Source: PALSA-555 sp035468285 (GTDB lineage: Bacteria; Actinomycetota; Acidimicrobiia; IMCC26256; PALSA-555). Taken from it: 64,000 nucleotides of DNA. The notes under the pieces were generated by a model. That model saw only the letters and a list, made by a program, of their open reading frames with translations. It did no database searches and was not told where the DNA came from. Shown here piece after piece: positions 15,519-24,810 of the stretch (position 1 is the first letter of the stretch; each line of letters starts with the position of its first letter). The stretch spans positions 1 through 64,000 of the forward strand of contig DATISY010000007.1 of NCBI GenBank assembly GCA_035468285.1. The letters are read 5' to 3'. The position numbers and the translations under genes are program-made.

Positions 15519-16874
15519 GTGACTCTCCGATTCGGAACCGACGGCATCCGCGGCGTTGCCAACCGCGAGCTGACACCGGAGCTCGTGACCGCGCTCGGGC
15601 GCGCCGCGGCCCGGGTGCTGGGAAGCGACCAAGCGTTCGTCATCGGGCGGGACACCCGTCGCTCCGGACCGCTGATCGAAGCGGCGCTGGTCGCAGGGAT
15701 CTGCTCCGAGGGCGCCGACGTGGAACTCGCCGGGGTCGTGCCGACCCCAACCGTCGCGTACTTGGCCTCGACCCGTGGTGCACCCGGCGCCATGATCTCG
15801 GCCAGCCACAACAGCTTCGCGGACAACGGTGTGAAGCTGTTCGCCGCCGGCGGGCAGAAGATGAGCGACACCCTCGAGCAGCGCATCGAGGAGGAGCTCC
15901 GCGAGCTTGCGGTCAGCTCACCTGGCCCAGGTCCCGCTGGGGGTGCTGTCGGTGTCGTCCGGCCCATGCGCGACGCCATCGACGAGTACATCCCCCACGT
16001 CGTGGGGTCCCTCGAAGGGCGCAGCCTCGAGACGCTCAGCATCGTTCTCGACTGCGGCAACGGCGCAGCGTTTCGGACCGCGCCCAAGATCTTCCGTGAG
16101 CTCGGCGCCACCGTCGAGGTCCTGAACGCCACCCCGGACGGGACGAACATCAATGCCAACTCGGGATCGACTGACCCGTCACATCTGCAGCAGGCGGTCC
16201 TCGACCGGGGCGCACGCGCCGGGCTCGCCTTCGACGGCGACGCCGATCGGGTCATCGCCGTCGACGAGCGGGGCAGCCTCGTCGACGGCGACCAGATCTT
16301 GGCAGTCTGCGCGCTGGACCTCGCCGAACGGGACCGTCTCCGGAACCGGGCGGTGGTCGCCACCGTGATGTCCAATCTCGGGTTGCGGAAGTGTCTGGAG
16401 ACGCACAGTCTCGGCTTCGTCGAGGTCCCCGTGGGAGACCGCTACGTCATCGACGAGATGGAACGCCGTGACCTCGTGCTGGGTGGAGAGCAGTCGGGGC
16501 ATGTGATCTTCCGCGATCACGCCTCCACCGGAGATGGTGTCCTCACAGGCGCGATGCTGCTCGACGTCGTTGTCGGCACCGGCCACTCCCTGTCACTCCT
16601 CGCGGGTGTCATGCAGCGGTTCCCGCAGGTCCTGCGCAACGTCCCGGTCCGGGACCGCGCCGCGCTCGACGAAGCCGTCGACTTCTGGGAAGAAGCGGCG
16701 TCCATCGAGCGTGATCTCGGCCCGGACGGACGCGTCCTCGTCCGCCCCTCCGGTACCGAGCCGGTGGTGCGTGTCATGGTCGAAGCCCCGGGCCTCGACC
16801 AGGCTGAGCTCATCGCCGACCGGCTGGTCGAGGCTGTGCAGCGTGCCTGCGGGGCTCTGCCAGAACCCACGTAG
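15519..16874 (+). CDS. glmM: Phosphoglucosamine mutase
   Basis: Converts glucosamine-6-phosphate to glucosamine-1-phosphate for UDP-GlcNAc and peptidoglycan. The 451-residue protein has the N-terminal FGTDGIRGVAN, the phosphoserine loop ISASHN (S96), the metal loop DGDADR, the sugar loop GGEQSGH and the phosphate loop RPSGTEPVVRV. GTG 15519 gives the family N-terminus. The gene is directly upstream of the GlmS-like gene that would supply its substrate. Confidence 0.97.
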   Translation: MTLRFGTDGIRGVANRELTPELVTALGRAAARVLGSDQAFVIGRDTRRSGPLIEAALVAGICSEGADVELAGVVPTPTVAYLASTRGAPGAMISASHNSFADNGVKLFAAGGQKMSDTLEQRIEEELRELAVSSPGPGPAGGAVGVVRPMRDAIDEYIPHVVGSLEGRSLETLSIVLDCGNGAAFRTAPKIFRELGATVEVLNATPDGTNINANSGSTDPSHLQQAVLDRGARAGLAFDGDADRVIAVDERGSLVDGDQILAVCALDLAERDRLRNRAVVATVMSNLGLRKCLETHSLGFVEVPVGDRYVIDEMERRDLVLGGEQSGHVIFRDHASTGDGVLTGAMLLDVVVGTGHSLSLLAGVMQRFPQVLRNVPVRDRAALDEAVDFWEEAASIERDLGPDGRVLVRPSGTEPVVRVMVEAPGLDQAELIADRLVEAVQRACGALPEPT

Positions 16875-16877
16875 GAT
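16872..16877 (+). promoter_or_regulatory. -10 element of the glmS-like gene
   Basis: TAGGAT ends nine bases before ATG 16887, so transcription would begin at or next to the start codon. Confidence 0.45.
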
Positions 16878-16886
16878 TGACCGCCG

Positions 16887-19800
16887 ATGTGCGGAATTGT
16901 CGGCGTGGTTCGCCGCCCAGCGACACGCGAGCCGCCGAACCTCGCGGAGCTGATCTCGACGCTGGACGCGGTGCGGGCGACGCTGACCGACTGGTCGGGG
17001 AGCCTCGAATCCCTCCACGTCGCCGGTGCCCGGCTGCGCGGTGTCGACGCCGAGCTCCGAGGCGTCCCCGGGGTCGTGGCCCTGGTGGGCGACCCCCCGG
17101 CCGCGCATGAGATCGGGGCTCGCAGCGACGTCGTCACCGCGCTGCTGACCGGGATCGAGCAGCGCCTCGACGCGGGTGAGGAGCCCGCCACCGGCGCCGA
17201 GCTCGAGGCCCTCAACGCGGCTCTCGTCGGGGTCCGCGACCCGGCATGGACCATCCGCCACGACCGTGTTCGCACGGCCCGCGCCGTCGACGACCTGGCC
17301 GGCCCCGGAACCTCCCGGGCCGCCCTGGAATCCTTCACTTCGATCCAACTGGCGTTGTCGGCCATTGACCGGCTCGAGGTCCGTGGGCGCGACTCCGCCG
17401 GCCTCCACCTCCTCGTCCGGGGGCACGGCCTCGACCTCGCTGATCCCGCGGTCCGGGACCGGATCGCGTTGCGGGCCGCCGACGCGCTCTTCGGATCCGG
17501 GTCGGTCCGAGTCCTCGGGGACGTGATCGTGTTCGCGTACAAGGCTGCGGCCGAGATCGGGGAGCTAGGCGACAACATCCGCCGGCTGCGGACCGCGATC
17601 CGGATCGACTCGCTGCTCCACGACGCCCTCGCCGCCGACACGGCGCACACCCAGGTCCTCGGCCACACCCGTTGGGCCAGCGTCGGGATCATCTCCGAAG
17701 CCAACGCCCACCCCCTCACCGGTGAGGAGGCACGACGCGACGGTCCGTACGTCGCCGCCGCGCTCAACGGTGACGTCGACAACTATGCCGACCTCACGGT
17801 GCTCGACGACCTTCGCATCCCGGCCGAGATCACGACGGACGCCAAGGTCATCCCCACGCTCGTGACCCACCGGCGCGTGGAGGGCGCCGACCCGGTCGAC
17901 GCGTTCCGATCGACCGTGGCCGCCCTGGAGGGCTCCGTGGCAGTCGCCGCCACCCAAGCCGACGCGCCCGACCAGCTGTTTCTCGCCCTGCGGGGGAGCG
18001 GACAGGCGCTCTACGTCGGCGTAGCCGAAGACGCGTACGTCGTCGCAAGCGAGCCGTACGGTCTCGTCGAGGAGACTCCCACCTACCTGCGCCTGGACGG
18101 CGAGACCCCCGCCGACCCGAGTCGACCGACTGCCACCCGCGGCCAGATCGTCGTTGTGGACGGCACCCGGGCAGGCACCCTCGACGGCATCACCCGGACG
18201 GCATACGACGGCACCCTGCTCCCGGTGAGCGACGCCGATCTGCACGAAGCACAGATCACGACCCGTGACATCGACCGAGGCGAGTACCCCCACTTCCTCC
18301 TCAAGGAGATCTCCGAGGCGCCCGACTCCTTCCGCAAGACGCTCCGCGGCAAGATCGTCGACGCGCCACTCGAGGACGGGGAACCGTCGGAGCGGACGCG
18401 TCTCCAGGTGCGGCTCGGCGCCGAGACCCTCCCCGAATCCCTCGTGGCCGCGTTGCGCAGCAGCCAGATCCGCCGCGTTCTCGTCATCGGCCAGGGGACC
18501 GCAGCGGTCGCGGGACAGAGCCTGGCCTTCGCACTCCACGACGCGGTCGAGGGGCGACTGACCGTCGACGCCGTCCACGCCACCGAGCTGTCCGGGTTCG
18601 GCCTCCTCGCCGACATGAGCGACACCCTCGTCATCGCGATCAGTCAGAGCGGAACGACGACCGACACGAACCGCACCGTGGATCTCGCACGCGAACGGGG
18701 TGCGACCGTGGTCGCGATCGTGAACCGGCGCAACAGCGACCTCGTCGACAAGTCCGATGGTGTCCTGTACACGTCGGACGGACGCGACGTCGAGATGAGC
18801 GTGGCGTCCACGAAGGCGTTCTACGCGCAGGTCGCGGCTGGTCATCTCCTCGCGCTTGGCCTCGCGGACGAGGTCGGTGCCGGGCCTGGTCGCAGCGATG
18901 AGCTCCTCGACGCGCTGCGTCAGCTCCCCGACGCCATGCGGTCTGTGATCGCCGACCGGGAATCGATCGCCGGAGTCGCGCAACGTCACGTGCTCAACCG
19001 CCGCTACTGGGCGGTCGTCGGTAACGGGCGCAACATCGTGGCGGCCAGAGAGCTGCGGATCAAGCTCTCCGAGCTCTGCTACAAAGCCATCGCCTGCGAT
19101 GTCACCGAGGACAAGAAGCACATCGACCTCTCCTCCGAGCCGTTGGTGGTGGTCTGCGCCGCCGGTCTCGGAGGATCCAACGTCGACGACGTGACCAAAG
19201 AGGTGGCGATCTACGGGGCGCACCGGGCCGCTCCGCTCGTCATCGCCAGCGAGAACGACGCGCCTCGCTTCGCCCACGCGTTGGAGGTCATCCCCGTGCC
19301 CGTGGTCCACCCGGCACTCGATTTCGTGCTGTCCACGGTCGCGGGCCACCTGTTCTGCTACGAGGCTGCCCTCGCGATCGACGGCTCGGCCCGCCCACTG
19401 CGCGAGGCCCGCGCCGCCGTCGAAGCGGCAGCACCCGGGCCGCCCGAGGCCCTCCTCGAGCGGCTCGCGCCCCGGCTGGATCTCCCGGCGCGCCGCTTCG
19501 TCGACGGCCTCCGCTCGGGCCAGTACGACGGGACGTTGGAGGCGAGCACCGCGACCCGGGTCGCGTCGCTCCTGCGGTACGCCGCCGGGTCCCTCCCACT
19601 CGACTCCTACGAGGTGGAGCACGGCAGCGTCGGGACACCGAGCATCGTGGTCCAGGACCTCACGGTCGCGCTCACGAAAGCGATCGAGGAGCTCACCCGC
19701 CCGATCGACGCGGTCAAGCACCAGGCCAAGACCGTCACGGTCGGTATCTCCCGGTCCGACGAGACCCTGCTGCACGTGCCGCTAGTCCGGGAGGTCCTCG

Positions 19801-20330
19801 CGGCCGGCGCACCGCGCGACGGGCTCGCCTATCGGGCGCTGCGGACACTCGCGGAGCTCGACCCCGCCGTCGAGACCGTCAGCGGTTACACCCGGTACCG
19901 CATCGAGGGGGACGTGGCGGGGGACAGCGCGACCGTGCATGTCGTCGACCGCGGCGGCGTCGCCGCGTCCCTGGTGTCACGGACGGAATCCGATCCGCGG
20001 CTGCGGGGCACGAAGCACCGGGTCGCGAACCAGCGGGAAGTGACCGCTGTCCGGGGCCGGGCCGATGGGCGGACGATCGTGATCGTCCCCGAGGTGAAGA
20101 ACAACCAGACCGTGGGGCTCACCCTCCTGCACGTCCAGTTCGCCGACCACCTGCCGGCCGAGGCGATGCGGGCAGTGCTGCAGGGGTACCAGGGGCGCTA
20201 CGGCGCGTTGAAGGACGCTGTCACCGAGACAGAACCGACCTTCGACGACCGTGTACTCGGCACCGTCCCAGTCGTTGATCTGCTCACCGAGCCGGTCTAC
20301 GTCCTCGCCGAGCGCTGGCGCCGCGGGTGA
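16887..20330 (+). CDS. Oversized glucosamine-6-phosphate synthase-like protein
   Basis: Probably makes glucosamine-6-phosphate from fructose-6-phosphate and glutamine. It has 1147 residues against about 610 for GlmS. Glutaminase features are present: Cys2 (MCGIVG), RGRDSAG (166-172), GHTRWASVG (259-267) and NGDVDNY (294-300), but about 150 extra residues separate the first two. SIS domain 1 has ISQSGTTTDT (585-594) and VASTKAF (639-645). SIS domain 2 has KLSEL and EDKKHIDLS in place of the usual KHGP. The GlmS C-terminal motif LAKSVTVE appears as QAKTVTV near 946-952, yet 195 more residues follow. Its place after glmM and before acpS supports the GlmS role. Confidence 0.8.
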   Translation: MCGIVGVVRRPATREPPNLAELISTLDAVRATLTDWSGSLESLHVAGARLRGVDAELRGVPGVVALVGDPPAAHEIGARSDVVTALLTGIEQRLDAGEEPATGAELEALNAALVGVRDPAWTIRHDRVRTARAVDDLAGPGTSRAALESFTSIQLALSAIDRLEVRGRDSAGLHLLVRGHGLDLADPAVRDRIALRAADALFGSGSVRVLGDVIVFAYKAAAEIGELGDNIRRLRTAIRIDSLLHDALAADTAHTQVLGHTRWASVGIISEANAHPLTGEEARRDGPYVAAALNGDVDNYADLTVLDDLRIPAEITTDAKVIPTLVTHRRVEGADPVDAFRSTVAALEGSVAVAATQADAPDQLFLALRGSGQALYVGVAEDAYVVASEPYGLVEETPTYLRLDGETPADPSRPTATRGQIVVVDGTRAGTLDGITRTAYDGTLLPVSDADLHEAQITTRDIDRGEYPHFLLKEISEAPDSFRKTLRGKIVDAPLEDGEPSERTRLQVRLGAETLPESLVAALRSSQIRRVLVIGQGTAAVAGQSLAFALHDAVEGRLTVDAVHATELSGFGLLADMSDTLVIAISQSGTTTDTNRTVDLARERGATVVAIVNRRNSDLVDKSDGVLYTSDGRDVEMSVASTKAFYAQVAAGHLLALGLADEVGAGPGRSDELLDALRQLPDAMRSVIADRESIAGVAQRHVLNRRYWAVVGNGRNIVAARELRIKLSELCYKAIACDVTEDKKHIDLSSEPLVVVCAAGLGGSNVDDVTKEVAIYGAHRAAPLVIASENDAPRFAHALEVIPVPVVHPALDFVLSTVAGHLFCYEAALAIDGSARPLREARAAVEAAAPGPPEALLERLAPRLDLPARRFVDGLRSGQYDGTLEASTATRVASLLRYAAGSLPLDSYEVEHGSVGTPSIVVQDLTVALTKAIEELTRPIDAVKHQAKTVTVGISRSDETLLHVPLVREVLAAGAPRDGLAYRALRTLAELDPAVETVSGYTRYRIEGDVAGDSATVHVVDRGGVAASLVSRTESDPRLRGTKHRVANQREVTAVRGRADGRTIVIVPEVKNNQTVGLTLLHVQFADHLPAEAMRAVLQGYQGRYGALKDAVTETEPTFDDRVLGTVPVVDLLTEPVYVLAERWRRG

Positions 20331-20761
20331 GCGAGCCCGCGCCAGGCCGGGTTCCGACCGACACGGCCATGCTGAACGTCACGCTGCACATCCTCGGGCT
20401 CGGCACGGACCTGGTCGAGATCCCCCGCTTCCGTCTCGCGAGGGAACGACGGGGTCAACGCCTCGACGAACGCCTCTTCAGCGACGACGAGCGCGCCTAC
20501 GCCTACCGCCAGAAAGACCCGACCAAGAGCCTCGCGGCCCGGTTCGGGGCGAAGGAGGCCGTCATGAAGGCGATGGGTGTCGGTCTCTGGAAGTTCAAGC
20601 TGCGCGACGTCGAGGTCGTCCGCCAGCGGGGCGGCGCCCCCCGCGTCGCGCTCCATGGGCGCGCCCAGGAGCTCGCCGACGAGCGCGGGGTCCGGGCCTG
20701 GCACCTCTCGCTCACCCACACCGAACAGATGGCCCTCGCGGTGGCCATCGCTGTCGGGTAA
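20327..20761 (+). CDS. acpS: Holo-[acyl-carrier-protein] synthase
   Basis: Transfers phosphopantetheine from CoA to acyl carrier protein. Motifs GLGTDLVEIPRF, RFGAKEAVMKAMG and HLSLTHT are all present. GTG 20327 overlaps the previous stop (GTGA) and gives 144 residues. ATG 20369 would give a 130-residue protein closer to the family N-terminus, so the start is uncertain. The acpS-nnr-alr neighbourhood is common in actinobacteria. Confidence 0.95.
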   Translation: MSEPAPGRVPTDTAMLNVTLHILGLGTDLVEIPRFRLARERRGQRLDERLFSDDERAYAYRQKDPTKSLAARFGAKEAVMKAMGVGLWKFKLRDVEVVRQRGGAPRVALHGRAQELADERGVRAWHLSLTHTEQMALAVAIAVG

Positions 20762-20770
20762 CCGACCCCC

Positions 20771-22231
20771 ATGGAACCCGTCGCCACACCGTCGGAGATG
20801 GCGGCCGCGGACCGGCGCACCATCGCCGCCGGAACCCCGGTCGAAACGCTGATGGACCGCGCCGGCCGGTCGGTGGCGTGGGCGGTGCGCCGCCGGTTCG
20901 ACGGCGCGTACGGGCGCCGGGCCGTCGTGGTCTGCGGAAAGGGCAACAACGGCGGCGACGGGCTCATCGCCGCCCGCGTCCTCGCCGGATGGGGAGTCCG
21001 CGTCGACGTCGTGCGGCTCAACGATCCGCCCGATGCGTCCGAGCTCGACCGGATGATCGCTCGAGCCGACGTCCTCGTCGACGCCATGTACGGGACGGGA
21101 TTCAGCGGCGCGCTCGACGGTCCCGCCGCGGCGATCGCGGCCCGCACCCCCGACCTGCCGACCGTGGCGGTGGACATCCCGTCCGGGGTCGACGGGCAGA
21201 CCGGCGCGACGACCGGCCCGGCCGTGGACGCGGTCGCCACCGTCACGTTCGCGGCCCGCAAACCCGGCCTCCTCTTCGAGCCGGGACGCTCTCATGCCGG
21301 CTCGGTGCACGTGGCCGACATCGGGATCGACCCCGGGCCCGTGACGCTCGGTCTCACCGACGCTCGCGACATCCGAGCGTGGCTGCTCGAGCACCGCCGC
21401 CCCCCGGAGACCAACAAGTGGCAGGCCGGCGTCCTCGTCGTCGGTGGATCCGGCGGGATGACTGGCGCTCCGCACCTCGTCAGCGGAGCCGCGCTGCGCG
21501 CCGGCGCCGGGATCGTCTGGTGCGGGGTTCCCGGCCATGACGCGGCGGCCCGCGCCGGCGGCGCCGAGATCATCACCAAGGCGCTGCCCGCCACCGCCGA
21601 CGAGGCCCTCGCGGGTCTCGGTGACCTGCTGTCGAGCGTCGAGCGGTTCCGTGCCGTTGCTGTGGGGCCCGGCCTCGGGACGGCCGAACCCACCCGGGCC
21701 GCGGTCCGCGAGCTCGTCGCAACGGCCACGCGACCCCTCGTGCTGGACGCCGACGGGCTGAACGCCTTCGCCGGGGAGGCCGCCACCCTTCGGGAGCGTC
21801 CCGGTCCCACCGTCCTGACGCCCCACGACGGCGAATACGCGCGACTCGCGGGGGAGCCCGTCGGTGCCGACCGGGTCGACTCGGCGCGGCGTCTCGCCGC
21901 GGTCACCGGCGCCGTCGTTCTCTTGAAAGGTCCGACGACCGTGATCGCCGAACCGGACGGACGGGCGTTCCTGAACCTCGCCGGCGGACCCGAGCTCGCC
22001 ACGGCCGGCAGCGGCGACGTCCTCACCGGGATCATCGCCGGGCTGCTCGCCCGGGGGTTCCCGGCGGTCACCGCCGCCGCCGCGGGGGCGTTCATCCACG
22101 GTCGCGCCGGGGACCGCTCCGGGCATACTGGGCTGATCGCCAGTGACCTGATCGCGGCTCTGCCGCGCACGCTCACCGACCTGACCACCACCCCCGGGAG
22201 CAGGAATGCCCACGTCCACCCCCGTCCGTGA
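20771..22231 (+). CDS. nnr: Bifunctional NAD(P)HX epimerase/dehydratase
   Basis: Repairs hydrated NAD(P)H. The N-terminal epimerase domain (about 1-210) has GKGNNGGDG and DIPSGVDGQTG. The C-terminal ADP-dependent dehydratase domain has the ribokinase-like motifs VLTPHDGEYARL, LLKGPTTVIAEP and ATAGSGDVLTG. At 486 residues it is the usual fusion. Its last 26 bases overlap the next gene, an unusually long overlap here. Confidence 0.96.
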   Translation: MEPVATPSEMAAADRRTIAAGTPVETLMDRAGRSVAWAVRRRFDGAYGRRAVVVCGKGNNGGDGLIAARVLAGWGVRVDVVRLNDPPDASELDRMIARADVLVDAMYGTGFSGALDGPAAAIAARTPDLPTVAVDIPSGVDGQTGATTGPAVDAVATVTFAARKPGLLFEPGRSHAGSVHVADIGIDPGPVTLGLTDARDIRAWLLEHRRPPETNKWQAGVLVVGGSGGMTGAPHLVSGAALRAGAGIVWCGVPGHDAAARAGGAEIITKALPATADEALAGLGDLLSSVERFRAVAVGPGLGTAEPTRAAVRELVATATRPLVLDADGLNAFAGEAATLRERPGPTVLTPHDGEYARLAGEPVGADRVDSARRLAAVTGAVVLLKGPTTVIAEPDGRAFLNLAGGPELATAGSGDVLTGIIAGLLARGFPAVTAAAAGAFIHGRAGDRSGHTGLIASDLIAALPRTLTDLTTTPGSRNAHVHPRP

Positions 22232-22673
22232 CGTCATGACCAAGAAGGTGGTGACGATCGCCCCGGACCAGACGTTCGAGGCCGCCGCGGACCTGTTGGC
22301 CGCCAACGGGATCGGCGCCGCGCCCGTCGTCGACGGCGACCGCCTCGTCGGCATGCTCCGCGACGAGGACCTGATCGTCTCCGAAGCCAACCTGCACGCC
22401 CCCACCTGGTTCAACTTCCTCGGGGCAGAGTTCCCGTTCCCCGGACAAGCCAAGCGGTTCGAGAGCGAGCTGCGACGCATGGTCGCCTCGACAGTGCAGG
22501 ACCTCATGACCACCGACTTCGAGTCCGCCGGACCCGACGACACGCTCGGCGACGTCGCCGCCAAGATGCACGACCGCGATGTCACCCACGTGCCGGTCAT
22601 CGACGCCGACCACCACCTGGTTGGGATCATCGCCCGGGGCGACCTGGTGCGGCGAGTCGCCGCGGAGACGTGA
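22206..22673 (+). CDS. CBS-domain pair protein
   Basis: 155 residues consisting almost wholly of two CBS domains (VRDVMTKKVVTIAPDQT near the start and VQDLMTTDFESAGPDDT in the second half), with a short spacer that includes PTWFNFLGAEF. Such proteins bind adenine nucleotides and act as energy or ligand sensors, but the partner is unknown. It begins inside nnr and overlaps alr by four bases, so it is co-transcribed with cell-wall and repair genes. Confidence 0.85.
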   Translation: MPTSTPVRDVMTKKVVTIAPDQTFEAAADLLAANGIGAAPVVDGDRLVGMLRDEDLIVSEANLHAPTWFNFLGAEFPFPGQAKRFESELRRMVASTVQDLMTTDFESAGPDDTLGDVAAKMHDRDVTHVPVIDADHHLVGIIARGDLVRRVAAET

Positions 22674-23806
22674 CCGACGACTCGCCGCACTTCCGACCCG
22701 CCTGGGGTGAGGTCGACCTCGGCGCGGTGCGGTCCAATGCCCGCATCCTCGCCGCGCGAGCCGCCCCCGCGGCACTGCTCGCTGTCGTCAAAGCCGATGG
22801 CTACGGCCACGGCGCAGTGCCAGTGGCACGCGCCGCGCTCGACGCCGGCGCGACATGGCTCGGGGTCGCCCTCGTCGAGGAAGGCGCCGCCCTGCGGGCC
22901 GCGGGGATCGACGCGCCGGTGCTTGTCTTGTCCGAGCCACCTCCCGACGCGGCCCACGCCGTCGTGTCGGACACGCTCACCCCGGTCGTCTACACCGAAG
23001 CTGGCATCGAGGCGTTGGCCAAGGCGGTCGCGGACGTCAACCCCGACGATGCCCTGCGGGTTCACCTGAAGGTCGACACCGGCATGCACCGCGTCGGCTG
23101 TGCACCGGACGCGGCCGGGACCTTCGTGGAAGCGATCGACGGCCGACCCGAGCTCGTCCTCGACGGGATCTGCACCCACCTCGCCGTCGCCGACGAACCC
23201 GACCGTCCCGAGAGCCATGAGCAGCTCGACCAGTTCCGCCGGATCCTCCACGAGGTCGAGGTTGCCCGGGGTCGCCCCCGCCTCATCCACGCGGCCAACT
23301 CGGCGGCGCTGCTCGCCGTGCCGGAGGCCCGCTTCGACCTCGTGCGCGCCGGGATCGCCCTGTACGGCGTCGCGCCGTCGCCCACCCTCGCCGACCGGGC
23401 GTCGCTCACCCCGGCGCTGGCGCTGCACGCCCAGGTCACCTACGCAAAGAACCTCCCAGCGGGCAGCCGAATCTCCTACGGGCTGCGATACGAGCTCGGA
23501 CACCCATCGCGTGTCGTGACCGTCCCTGTGGGATACGCCGACGGCGTTCCCCGGAACCTCGGGCTGCGTGGGGGCGAGGTCCTCATCGGCGGTCGACGCC
23601 ACCCCATCGCGGGGACCGTCACGATGGACCAGCTCATGGTCGACGTCGGTGACGCTCCCGTCGAGGTCGGCGACGACGTCGTGCTCCTCGGCCAGCAGGA
23701 CGACGACGCGATCACCGCCGAGGAGTGGGCCGAGCGGCTCGACACGATCGCCTACGAGATCGTGACTGGCATCGGCCCCCGGGTCCCGAGGCGGTACGTC
23801 GGGTGA
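22670..23806 (+). CDS. alr: Alanine racemase
   Basis: Makes D-alanine for peptidoglycan. The PLP Lys is K41 in AVVKADGYGHG, and the catalytic Tyr of the partner subunit lies in SYGLRYE. VDTGMHRVG and the C-terminal segments GYADGVPRNL and TMDQLMVDVGD are standard. It has 378 residues with a GTG start overlapping the CBS gene, and its stop overlaps the next GTG. Confidence 0.97.
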   Translation: MTDDSPHFRPAWGEVDLGAVRSNARILAARAAPAALLAVVKADGYGHGAVPVARAALDAGATWLGVALVEEGAALRAAGIDAPVLVLSEPPPDAAHAVVSDTLTPVVYTEAGIEALAKAVADVNPDDALRVHLKVDTGMHRVGCAPDAAGTFVEAIDGRPELVLDGICTHLAVADEPDRPESHEQLDQFRRILHEVEVARGRPRLIHAANSAALLAVPEARFDLVRAGIALYGVAPSPTLADRASLTPALALHAQVTYAKNLPAGSRISYGLRYELGHPSRVVTVPVGYADGVPRNLGLRGGEVLIGGRRHPIAGTVTMDQLMVDVGDAPVEVGDDVVLLGQQDDDAITAEEWAERLDTIAYEIVTGIGPRVPRRYVG

Positions 23807-24810
23807 GCGCGGCCCGTCGGACCCTCAAGACGCTCGGCGTCGCCGCCGGGGTCGCCGCCACCGCCGCCGGGACGGCGTACGTCGCGCAACGAGCCGCGCT
23901 CGCCGCGATCCGCCGCCGCCCCGACCCCGACGCCGGCAACCTCGGGCAGCTCGAGTTCGACGACGTCCGCCGGTTCCCCAGCCACGACGGCGGGACCGTC
24001 TACACCGCGATCCGGGGCCACGGCCCCCCGATCCTCTTCTCCCACGGCGTCACCATCACCTCCCGGGTCTGGATCAAGCAGTTCCGGTCACTGCCTCCGC
24101 ACGGCGTGCAGACCATCGCGTTCGATCACCGCGGGCACGGCGAATCGACCCTCGGTGACACCGGCCACTCGATCGACAATCTGGCCGCCGACCTGCGGAC
24201 CGTGCTCGAGACCCTCGATCTGCGGGACGCCATCCTCGTCGGCCACTCGATGGGCGGCGTCGCGGTGCAGGCATTCGCGCTCCGCCATCCCGACGTGCTC
24301 CACGAACGGGTGCGGGGCCTCGTGCTGGACTCCACGCTCGCCAAGACGAGCCTCTCCGCGTCCCGTCAGCTGCGTGGCCTCGCGGAGCGGGTCACCGGCG
24401 TGTTCGATCTGCGCAAAGTCATGGACCACCCCAACCTCGGATCGATGTTCGCCCGCGTCGGGTTCGGCCGGGAGCCGCTCGCCAGCCATCTGGAGCTCAA
24501 TCGCGAGATGCTCGCGAGCTGTGACAGCACGACCGCCCGCGAGGCAACCACCGCACTCCTCTCACTCGATCTCACCGCCGAGCTGCCCCGCCTCGACATC
24601 CCCACCCTGGTCCTGGGTGGCACCGCGGATGTCATCACACCCCCGGCCGAATCGCGTCGCCTCGCCGAGCTGATCCCCGGAGCGCAGCTGCACCTGTTCG
24701 AGGGTGCCGGGCACATGCTCATGCTCGAGCGCAGCGACGCCTTCGACGACCTGCTGCTCGACTTCGCACGCGACCTCGGAGTGCTCCCGGCCGCGGCCGG
24801 CGCTGCATGA
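23803..24810 (+). CDS. Alpha/beta-fold hydrolase
   Basis: 335 residues from GTG 23803, which overlaps the alr stop (GTGA). A hydrophobic, Ala-rich segment near residues 10-35 could be a signal or membrane anchor. The nucleophile elbow is GHSMGG, the acid lies in GTADVITPP and the His in GAGHMLMLE. FDHRGHGES is typical of epoxide-hydrolase or esterase-like members. The substrate cannot be read from sequence. Confidence 0.88.
   Translation: MSAARRTLKTLGVAAGVAATAAGTAYVAQRAALAAIRRRPDPDAGNLGQLEFDDVRRFPSHDGGTVYTAIRGHGPPILFSHGVTITSRVWIKQFRSLPPHGVQTIAFDHRGHGESTLGDTGHSIDNLAADLRTVLETLDLRDAILVGHSMGGVAVQAFALRHPDVLHERVRGLVLDSTLAKTSLSASRQLRGLAERVTGVFDLRKVMDHPNLGSMFARVGFGREPLASHLELNREMLASCDSTTAREATTALLSLDLTAELPRLDIPTLVLGGTADVITPPAESRRLAELIPGAQLHLFEGAGHMLMLERSDAFDDLLLDFARDLGVLPAAAGAA

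Noticed and set aside
17565..19775. A 736-codon minus-strand frame opposite the GlmS-like gene
   Set aside because: No recognisable motif, and it disappears as soon as the plus-strand codon pattern changes. The plus strand holds clear catalytic motifs throughout.
20297..23602. An 1101-codon minus-strand frame opposite acpS, nnr, the CBS gene and alr
   Set aside because: Composition is that of a GC shadow, and the plus strand carries four recognised genes with conserved motifs.
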